Origin: Arabidopsis thaliana | Lineage: Eukaryota; Streptophyta; Magnoliopsida; Brassicales; Brassicaceae | Direction: 5' to 3' | Length of the DNA: 64,000 nt | Assembly: GCF_000001735.4 (NCBI RefSeq) | Contig: NC_003071.7 | Location: 11,649,151-11,713,150, forward strand | Program-made: the position numbers and the translations under genes | Shown: in pieces, positions 55,061-64,000 of the stretch | How the letters are laid out: the number at the start of each line of letters is the position of its first letter | Position numbering within the stretch: the stretch's first letter is position 1 | The notes under the pieces: model-generated | Databases searched by the model: none | What the model saw: only the letters and a program-made list of their open reading frames with translations | What the model was told of the DNA's origin: nothing

Positions 55061-57082
55061 AAATTGAGAGGAAATGTTTTTTTTTTTTTTAAACCGTCGT
55101 TGGGGTTGGAAGAGACGGCGAAGATGCTGACGTGGACTCAGCGACTATGTTTCGTCAGTGCGTTGACACGTGTTCTCATCATTGCGGATATTGTTTTTGT
55201 ATGTGTTTTAGATTTTATGGATTTTCATTTTAATCGTTGGGTTCAAAACTTTAAAAGCCCAAATTCATAAAATCCATAGTTATATCATTTTAAACTACAT
55301 AAATACAAAACAAATATTTACATCTTCGTGATATCATTTTGATCCTCTACACATCTAAGATATTATTATCATCTTGGTTTTCTACAATTTTTACCTTCCT
55401 TACTTTGAGTCTTTGATTGTATATCATCTTCAAAAATATACGCCAAATTCGTTTTTTGGATCTTTTTACAAAGATTTTTTTCGTCGACTATCACAAACTT
55501 TGACTCTATGAAACAAATTGAAGAAAAATGAATTCCCTAAAAATCTTGGAAGAAACAAGGAGGCTAATGGTGCTTTAACAAGTAGGCTAGTGGTGCACTG
55601 GTGCTTTTACCTTTGTTGACATCCCACCAAATTTAAGCTCGATCAATGTGACTCTAATTGGCCACTAGGTAACATGTTAAAAATAAAAAGAAAGTTCCCT
55701 AAAAACTTCAAACTTTTTACTTCAACAAAGAGAAACCAAAAAAAATCTAGTGTTCATGAGTTTATCATTCATTTTAATTTTAAACACCGGTTCTTCGATT
55801 CATCTCCAAAAAATCCCTTCAAAATCTAGAAACCCTAAGGGGGTCGTGTGCCTCCATTTCTTTTCTCTTTCATTTTGTGAAATCCAAAACATTATCGTCT
55901 ATCATATGTATAAACAAAAATTTGTTGCATTTTTTACTAACAAGATAGGTTACTTTGCATACAATTTAAAGTGACGACATTTTGCCAATCGATAAGTCTC
56001 TTTCTCAAGAGAGAATTAAAAATGCAAGGCCTGCAGCCTCTGGCAGCAAAAATAATACAAGGGTAGTGGACCGACAAAATAATAAATGGGGCACTCTATA
56101 ATCAGAAGACGGCCACGACTCGAGCTGGTAATAAGATACTAATTGACATTGTAATGCATGGCAAATGATAATTGCCTATTTAGGACAAGAGCATTAAAAT
56201 AATTTTCAATTATTTAGAGTAATTACTTCTAAAATTTAAAATTTTAGCCTCGACTCCAGGTGTATGAAAACATGGTAAGTATGGTCAAATAATAAAAAAC
56301 AATACTGAAAAAAGAAGTTGTTGGCAATGATTTAATAATAAAATAATGTTTTTTTAAAAAATCCCAAAAAATCATATCTACCCGATCACATACTAAGTCA
56401 AATGTAGTTTTAAATAGATTAGGTAGTCTATTTTTAGGGTGTATTTTACTGAATACTTCTTCCGTTTCACAAAAATGTCATTTTAATTTATTTTATTATA
56501 CATATTCTCCTTCATTATAAGAGTTTTTAAAGAAAATCACGGATTTAGGATGCTGATGTATAAGCATTATACTAATAATACACTAATTTATATAGAATAT
56601 TGGAATCAATACACTAATAGTACTATTGAAGTCTATATATAATGTTTTGTAAAAAATTCTTACACAAATCAGTCTAGTAATAACATTTTCTTTATTATCT
56701 TTTGGATTGGAACGAAAACAAGTACAAAATACGATACATAATCTACAAATAACTCGCAAATAAACAAGTCAAGAAACGGTACAAAGAATCTGCAAACACA
56801 TTTTTTTTTGAGAGTGTAAACAAATAAAATACAAATACAAAGTTTTATTGTCCCATACAAAGTAAATTTCCTTTGCCCCACCTTTACTTAAGGCTCATTA
56901 ACTCATATGACTCATTGGCCCATCTCTGCCAATTGTCACACGACTTGATGGTTTTCTTTGTTTTCGACGAAGTGCTAAAACATGTGGCTCAACTTTGGGT
57001 TCCAAAACAAAAGATTTTGAAAATAATATATCATAACACAAAGAAAAGAAAGAAAGATATAAAGTCAGCTTAAAGCTCTCGC
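55061..57082. other. Intergenic region between OTLD1 and the GDSL gene
   Basis: The OTLD1 upstream side has a G-box-like ACACGTGT near 55166. A MITE-like end (CTTCCGTTTCACAAAAATG) lies near 56458 with no clear partner. A TATAAAG at about 57058 is only 25 bp from the GDSL start and is an uncertain TATA. No gene supported. Confidence 0.5.
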
Positions 57083-58755
57083 ATGGCGTCTCAAGATTGT
57101 CATATGTTATTGAGCTTCTTTATATCTACTTTTTTAATCACTGTCGTGACCTCGCAAACTCGATGCCGAAATTTCAAGTCGATCATCAGTTTCGGCGACT
57201 CGATTACTGATACTGGAAACTTACTCGGCCTCTCTAGTCCTAACGATCTTCCTGAGTCAGCCTTTCCGCCATACGGAGAAACCTTCTTCCACCATCCGTC
57301 TGGTCGTTTCTCCGATGGCCGCCTCATCATCGACTTCATTGGTATTTTAAACGTTTTAACGTTTTGAATTGGCTATGTTTTGATTAAACTTTGAGAGAGT
57401 CTCTGTAAAGCAAGATCATAATCTTTGTTTTAGTGCAATTTTTTTCAATTTAATTGGATTCCAGTTTTTGATTTTTATACTGTAATAATTTTTTGTTTTA
57501 ATATGTATTAAAACCTGAAAAATACGAAAGCATTTTATTTCTTGGTTTCTTTTGTTCACAGCTGAATTCTTAGGGATTCCACATGTGCCTCCGTTTTATG
57601 GATCTAAAAATGGAAACTTTGAGAAAGGAGTTAATTTTGCGGTGGGAGGAGCAACAGCACTAGAATGTTCTGTTCTTGAGGAGAAAGGAACTCATTGTTC
57701 TCAAAGCAATATTAGTTTAGGAAACCAGCTTAAGAGCTTCAAAGAGAGTTTACCATATCTTTGTGGCTCCTCATCACCAGGTAGTGAAGATCAAGCTTTT
57801 ATTTGTTTCCATTGAAAATAATAATATTTTGTATTTGCAATGAATTGAGTTAAGTTGTAATGATTTTGTTTGTTTTAGATTGTAGAGATATGATTGAAAA
57901 TGCATTTATTCTCATTGGAGAAATTGGAGGGAATGATTACAACTTCCCATTATTTGATCGCAAGAACATTGAGGAAGTCAAAGAGCTGGTTCCCCTTGTG
58001 ATCACTACTATTTCTTCGGCGATCTCGGTAAACATTTTTCATCGATTTGTATCGGTTGATTAGTTAGTTTGTAGGAAAATTTAATGTGTTAGTTGCTTTT
58101 GGGACTGAATCTTGAATCCAGGAGTTGGTTGATATGGGAGCAAGAACATTCCTAGTTCCTGGAAATTTTCCACTTGGATGCTCTGTAGCCTATTTGACGT
58201 TATACGAAACACCAAACAAAGAAGAATACAATCCTCTAACAGGATGTTTGACATGGCTGAACGACTTTTCAGTATACCACAACGAGCAGCTTCAAGCAGA
58301 ACTCAAAAGACTTAGGAATCTTTACCCTCATGTCAACATCATATATGGTGACTACTACAATACTCTGTTGCGCCTTATGCAAGAACCATCCAAATTCGGT
58401 TAGCATTTTTGTTCCCTCATTAAATATACGCTGCTTAGTCATTGAGTTACTAACCAAGCTAGATATGCTACCAGGGCTCATGGACAGACCTTTGCCCGCT
58501 TGTTGCGGGTTAGGAGGACCATACAACTTCACCTTTAGTATAAAATGTGGGAGTAAAGGAGTTGAATATTGTAGTGATCCTTCGAAGTATGTGAATTGGG
58601 ACGGCATTCATATGACTGAGGCTGCATACAAATGGATATCCGAGGGCGTACTAACAGGGCCATATGCGATTCCTCCTTTCAATTGGTCATGCCTCGACTC
58701 TAAGATTAAGAACAATGAGTCATTACACACACAATATTCTTTGATGAACAGCTGA
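57083..58755 (+). CDS. GDSL-type esterase/lipase (At2g27360)
   Basis: Five exons: 57083-57341, 57562-57780, 57879-58027, 58122-58398, 58475-58755; 394 aa. A signal peptide ([20 protein letters not shown], cut near residue 24) precedes the SGNH-hydrolase fold. Block I is [10 protein letters not shown] with nucleophile Ser40; block II includes FAVGGATAL; block III is [10 protein letters not shown]; block V is [13 protein letters not shown] with the Asp-His pair near residues 344-347. Several NxS/T glycosylation sites suggest a secreted, extracellular enzyme. Family members act on cutin, acyl esters or acetylated sugars; the substrate here is unknown. Confidence 0.94.
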
Positions 58756-59477
58756 TGCAAGCTTGTCTAAAACATTGAGAGGCAAGAAAGATAATGAGCT
58801 ATTAAGATGTTTTAGTAATAATTAAAAAAAAAGATAATGAGAAGAACATATATGTTTTTAAATGTATTGTATTGTATTATATTGTTTGGGAGAAAGTGGT
58901 TAAGTGGTAGTTGCTAAATCATGTGGTATCTTAGTTGGATTAGAATATTTCAAGAGTTGGATAGAGATAATAAAAGACATATTAAACAATTAATAGGAGA
59001 AAATATCAAATGCTAGAAGAGGTGGAAGGACAATGGATTAAACTTTTATCATTTCAAATCAAATCATCCACCAAATACAAAATAATTAAGCATGCAAACA
59101 AAATTCTTTGGAGCCAATTGAGCCCCACCTAGTCAAATATATAAATATAATGATATATAATTAGTTAGTTACTTAGATATTTAAAATCATGTGATATTAC
59201 ATCAAATAATGATATCTTAACACCCTTACTAATTTAATTAAAATTATGGCCGGGCAGATATAAGTTTAAAATTTGTTATCTTTGAAACGAAAATTATATA
59301 GGGAAAAAGAAAACAATATGTGAATATAGAAGATTGATTTACAACATTTTTCCACACTAAAACCCGAGTTACCAAACACAACAAAACCAAATTATACATA
59401 GGAACCTTTTAATAAAAATTCACACAAATGAATATCAAAGCACATAAAAATTTAATCAAGAGGATCAATCCAAGTTT
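58756..59477. other. 3' flanks of the convergent GDSL and CASP3 genes
   Basis: AT-rich 3' UTR and spacer; nothing else seen. Confidence 0.5.
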
Positions 59478-60755
59478 TCAGGTTGTTCTCTTGAGAGCAA
59501 ATGCAGATAGGATGACGAGGAACATGAGAAGAGTCGCAGCAATAAAGGATGCCACCACGGCACCGCTCGTTCCTTGGCAAAAGTCACCAAACTGCTGGCA
59601 AACCGGAAGCCAGTTCGAGCTTGAATTCCCGTTGTGCGCCAAGTAAACTATGGCTGCGGAAGCGGATGCCGCCATCAGGGTGAGGCCCATCATCACCTGG
59701 ACCAACACAACCGTACGAACTAGTTAGAGGGATTTGTCATATGTTTACTCAACAAACATATTCATTGTAATTTGTGACCAATATAAGGATTACTCGAGCT
59801 TAAGTAAAGCCTTGACTTATTTTAGCGTTTGCGTTTGTACTTTTTTTTAAAGCTACGAAAAGTTTCATTGTTAAACCACAAACAAAATGAGAAATTTCAT
59901 TTGTATGTTTGGCATTGCATTATTATAACTATTTATTTTCAAATTTTTTTTATAAATGTTACCGTATCACATAAGATCAGGAATAGCCTAGGCGGCACCG
60001 CGAGGGGGCGGAGGATACAGACTATAGAAAAAGGCAATGAGAGGGTTAGGTAGCCACCCACGATTGAGTTTACTATCACAAAAGATCTGCAAAACAAAAC
60101 AATAAAAAAAAATGATATAAGTTTGAATCTTTATATAATTGAAAATCATGTACCATAATTAAATCCCTAATAAGCACCAAGCACATTGCTCGAAATTCAT
60201 GTTGATAGTTTTTTTTCCCCCCTTATTTAAAACGTAGCTCATTTTTTCTCTCTAACTACTGCTTGAACTTTGCAACTAGCCTGGCTTTGGTTGGATTCAA
60301 CGGGTTAAGCTACGTAGCAGTCTTGGTATTATCTATAGTACGACTATACACATTTGGGGTTTCATTTCCATAGTTGGTTACTACATTCTTGGCATAACCT
60401 ATAGTAAGAGTAACATTTGGAGAGAAACTTACGACATAGTTGGTAGATCAGTGTAGTCAGCTTGGAACTGCAAGAACTGAGTGAAGAAAGGAAGAGTCTC
60501 TTCCGTTGTCGCCATCTTTGCTGCAGCAGCCATAGCTGTGATTGCTGCGATGAGTCTAAGAACAAAATCGAAGATTGCTACACCTCTTTTCCACCCGGCA
60601 GGGCTCATCTTTTCTTGCTTGTGTTTGTCCATGATCCGGTTGTAGTTCATAGGAGGAGCAAATACATGAGCCTTTCCTTTGCCTTTGTCTAGCTTTGGCC
60701 TTTGAACAATGGGTTCTTCTTCTTCTCTTCTGCTCCCTGCCTTTTCGATATCCAT
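59478..60755 (-). CDS. CASP3: CASP3, Casparian strip membrane domain protein (At2g27370)
   Basis: Three exons: 60755-60433, 60086-59963, 59696-59478; 221 aa, the known CASP3 length. A cytosolic acidic/basic N-terminus precedes four membrane spans. TM1 holds the conserved Arg ([11 protein letters not shown]). Extracellular loop 1 carries the CASP signature ([20 protein letters not shown]). TM3 begins with the conserved Asp ([13 protein letters not shown]). Loop 2 has CQQFGDFCQ. CASPs form a stable plasma-membrane platform in the root endodermis that recruits peroxidases and laccases to lay down lignin in the Casparian strip; transcription is driven by MYB36. All elements needed for function are present. 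Confidence 0.97.
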
Positions 60756-61479
60756 GGAAGAAAATTTAGAAGAAGAAGACTAGAAATTAGGGTTATCTCT
60801 TTCGGAAGTTGAATTTGGAAAAGATTCAAAGGAGGAGCTAGAGATGATGATGATAATGATGAAGTTTTGCATGTAAGATATATAAGCATAATTGTAATTG
60901 AGTTGTTGAAGTGAATGGAATGGGTTTGGGTGTTTATATATTTTTTCTTTTAGGTTTCATGAGAAGTTTATTTATGATCTAACATTTAAGATCGACTTGC
61001 TCCATTTCTATATAAAAAACAATTCTACCTAAGTTTAAGTCAACAACCATGTCCCTTTAAGTTATAAGTTTATAACCAAACTAGTTCATTATACAACACA
61101 AAAAGAGGTTCTTTTAAAGAATTAATACTTTTTGACCAGTGACTCTGAGTGGAACATTATACTTTTTTTGTAGGATTAGGTCACGCTGAGTTATTCACAA
61201 ACTTTTCTTTAGGTTGCAGTTAATGAATTCATATTAACAAAACATTTCCTTAGAATCGAATGAAGATATTGGGAATTGATTTGCAGAAAATGATACATGA
61301 TGGCTTTAATTGTTACACATCTTAAGAGTTAATAACTTTAAAACCAAATTTCACATCATCAAGTTACTAGTGCTTTTTTTTTTCTTTTTTTTTTTAAGTT
61401 TCCAATGACAGTGGCAGTACCTCTATTTTTTTCTTTAATTCATTTATTTTACAAATATTGCCGTTTTGATACATTTCAT
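60756..61479. other. CASP3 promoter and intergenic DNA
   Basis: A leader of about 150 bp with GATGATGATGAT-type sequence, then AT-rich DNA. No gene supported. Confidence 0.5.
60934..60941 (-). promoter_or_regulatory. TATA box of CASP3
   Basis: TATATAAA on the minus strand about 180 bases upstream of the ATG at 60755, implying a leader near 150 bases. Confidence 0.55.
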
Positions 61480-62215
61480 AAATATTAAATAAATTGTTAA
61501 AACATTTATCTTTAAAAGTGAGAATGGAAGTTATGTTTTTTTGTCAAGAGGTTGTAGAAACAAGGGAGCATCTATTTTTCTCTCGTCCCTACTCCACTCA
61601 AGTATGGTCAGCTCTAACCCAGGATATGCTTGGTTTATGGTTTACTACACGCTGGGAGTCTCTAATCCCTCTAATCATGGCCTCGACTACTCCACAAGTT
61701 GTATGATCATTTATTAATTAGAGAAACAAATTAATACTAGATATAGAACATACCATTCATATCTAGAGACAAGGCATTTCCACGCCCACATACTTGAATC
61801 ATATTTTTTTGTGGCAATTCACTCCTAGCCAATTGAAGTTGTGTGATGAATGTTTTATCTAGGGTGTTAAGTGGCTTCATTCGAATGGAACATATTGTTT
61901 CTTAATGCATTGGGATGATATACCAAAAGTTGAGTCCCAAGCATCTCATCTTGGCATTTCAAAACTTTTATTAGCTTCAGACTTGCAACAGCTAGTCAAA
62001 GCACTCAATGGAGCACCACACCCTATGAAGCTCAGAGGAATTCTTCACGACATCCTCCATATCTCTTTAACTTTTGCTGAAATTAGTTTTGGTTTTGTGA
62101 AACGAAAGAACAACCTCAAAGAAGATGCCTTATCCAAGGCTGCTTTAAATTCAATTTCTTCTGGACCGATTTAACATTAATGAGAATACCAACCTTTTGA
62201 CAAAAAAAAGAAAAA
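61480..62215 (+). mobile_element. Degenerate LINE (non-LTR retrotransposon) 3' fragment
   Basis: Two broken frames mark the end of a plant LINE ORF2. At 61494-61706 is the zinc-binding domain found after reverse transcriptase (CQEVVETREHLFF..PYSTQVW). At 61905-62174 is an RNase H-like segment (SDLQQLVKALNG, ILHDILHISLTFAEISF, FVKRKNNLKEDALSKAAL). An A-rich tail lies at about 62203-62217. The reverse transcriptase core is absent and stops interrupt both parts, so the element is inactive. Confidence 0.82.
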
Positions 62216-64000
62216 GAGTCCCAAAGTCTTATTGTTTATGAATTATGGTTCATATTTCTATGTAAAACAGGAAAAAGGATTATCAAATAGAGTTCTATTT
62301 TAGACAGTGGAATACCTTTTTTATCGTTAAAATTCCACAATAAGGTTTAAGCTTTTTGATTATTAGAAAATGAAGTTTTGTATTTGGATAACATATTGCT
62401 AATTTATTTTTCTGGATTTCAAGATAAGGTTCATCCCTTTAGTTTTAGGTGCATATAACATTTTAAAAATGAACTGAATGTCATTTTCATATTTAGATGT
62501 TTAATTTCATTCAATCAAAATAACATGGAATTGTTTTAGTCATCTTAAAACTCCAGAAAAATGACCTTGTAAAAACTGCATGGCGTAGAAATAAAATGCC
62601 ATAAAAATAGATAAAATTTCTAACCACACTTGTAATTCGTCATTAATTAACCTAGTTTAGCCTATTAGACTAAGTTTTACTTTGGCCCCAAAAAGTAGGA
62701 GACTAATTTTCCCTTTGAAAATAACAATGTTTTGTTATATTATGAGAAAAGTATAGGATAAGTCAAATTAAAGTGAGATAATATGTGCATTCTCTTCCAA
62801 AAATAATAAGTAAAATTAAAGTGAGATAATATGTTCATTCTCTTCCAAAAATCAACAAAACAGATATATACTATTATTAATGTAGCTTCCTTTTCACCAT
62901 TAGTATATAGCTTAGTGTAATGCATAGAAAGTACGGGAGCATTTTAAATTGTCACCAAAAAAGCTTGAAGGACCAAGGCAAATAAATAAAGACTTTTTTT
63001 TTTTTCCCTTTATGTGACAATTAATGATAAATAAGTAACAAAAATATTAAACTGCATCGGAGACAACTAGTTAAGGGACCTTGCTCTAAAACTTGGAGTA
63101 AGATGAAATCATAAAGATACATAGCCTTTAAATCAAAATAAAGATATATATGGTTATAAATGTCAAATCTTTAAATTTTAATCCATAACAACAATACAGC
63201 CTTATTTGAGATTGAAACGTACGTAACAGTCACTTCCAGATTGCAAATAAGTTTGATATTCTCTATACAAATATGAAAAGACACTTGGAGTGACTCTACA
63301 ACATGCAGATGACGACAGTAGCTAGATGAGTGTGGCAGAGAAAGCGAGCTCATGAATAAAATGGTCTATGAAACTCAAAAAAATATTTGAAGGTGTAAAC
63401 GATTACGTTGTATATAGAACAAATGATTTGAACTATTTTTACAGGTTCCCTGCAACAAATCTGGAATTTAAGTTTTGTTTTTGGTTCCTTGAATTCCTCA
63501 TTCGGCAGAAATAAATAAAAAACTTTAGAACTGATGACTAACAGAAAAAATGAGAGTAATCTAAGAATTGTTATAATTTTTTTTGTTTTCTTCTTCAATG
63601 GTATTGATATTTGTCATTAGGAAGAGATTCATAGTGATAACATTATTCATCCAAGGAAACTGCTATAAGATTTTTTTTATATAACTATGAGAACAAGGTT
63701 AAGATTATTTAAGTTTATTCTTAACTTAAACTGTGTAGACATAACTCTAGGGGCTTGGAGATACACAGTGTGCGAGAAACAATATAATTATAAGTTAAAA
63801 AAGTCATCAAACTGAAAAAGAAGGCGTTTTCATATTCATTACCTAAGAGTGAAGAACAAGCAACCAAGGATCCAGCTTGTTCTAATCTTCTTTATACTAC
63901 AAAACAAAAACTAAAAGCTGCCATTAAGGGATCAAATCAATATAACAAGACAAATAATTTCATAATCAGAAACGCTTTAAAACCAAATCTCACGACACAT
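62216..64000. other. Intergenic region at the right end of the window
   Basis: AT-rich, no gene supported. A short direct repeat (AGTCAAATTAAAGTGAGATAA / AGTAAAATTAAAGTGAGATAA region) occurs near 62760 and 62810. The last 170 bp (63830-64000) are slightly less AT-rich and could be the 3' UTR of a gene lying beyond the window. Confidence 0.4.

Overview
This 64 kb window is plant nuclear DNA. It is AT-rich, its genes have short introns with GT-AG (and two GC-AG) borders, and several proteins are recognisable as Arabidopsis: LONESOME HIGHWAY, CLAVATA3, NTL8, OTLD1 and CASP3 all reconstruct at the full lengths I remember. I read it as Arabidopsis thaliana chromosome 2, about At2g27230 to At2g27370. 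Locus names come from memory, not from a search. All exon borders were deduced by hand from splice sites and reading-frame continuity; no cDNA was available.

Layout. 1.3-4.7 kb: the bHLH regulator LHW (+), with two short upstream ORFs in its leader, one probably a conserved-peptide uORF. 4.7-10.4 kb: gene-poor, with a decayed Ty1/copia polymerase remnant and a short SINE-like insertion with intact target-site duplications. 10.4-13.3 kb: an ALMT anion channel (+). 16.0-16.6 kb: CLV3 (-), between two long non-coding flanks that hold a MITE and candidate CLV3 control sequence. 20.6-24.0 kb: two LEA-2/NHL-type membrane proteins (+). 24.7-28.7 kb: a tandem pair of NSRP1/DUF2040 coiled-coil genes (-); the downstream copy has gained two NudC N-terminal modules. 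29.4-35.8 kb: a plastid DUF1279 protein, the membrane-tethered NAC factor NTL8 and an intronless F-box protein with a C-terminal membrane anchor (all -). 40.4-40.8 kb: a secreted ECA1/prolamin-like cysteine-rich peptide (-). 42.3-42.5 kb: a stranded fragment of a PYL-type abscisic-acid receptor. 43.7-45.5 kb: a neprosin/DUF239 gene with a C-terminal frameshift (+). 46.2-47.4 kb: a small organelle-type RRM protein (-). 47.6-55.0 kb: a convergent pair, the GPI-anchor deacetylase PIG-L (+) and the deubiquitinase OTLD1 (-), whose 5' leaders and first introns are homologous in inverted orientation. 57.1-60.8 kb: a GDSL esterase (+) and CASP3 (-). 61.5-64 kb: LINE remnants and intergenic DNA.

There is no operon-like or cluster logic here; these are ordinary, independently expressed eukaryotic genes. 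The unusual content is evolutionary: a domain-capture gene fusion beside its unfused parent-type paralogue, a duplicated promoter/leader serving two unrelated neighbouring genes, a 154-bp tandem repeat inside a leader intron, a captured ABA-receptor fragment, and a clean frameshift in a neprosin-family gene. I see no bacterial-type system, CRISPR array, tRNA or rRNA gene.
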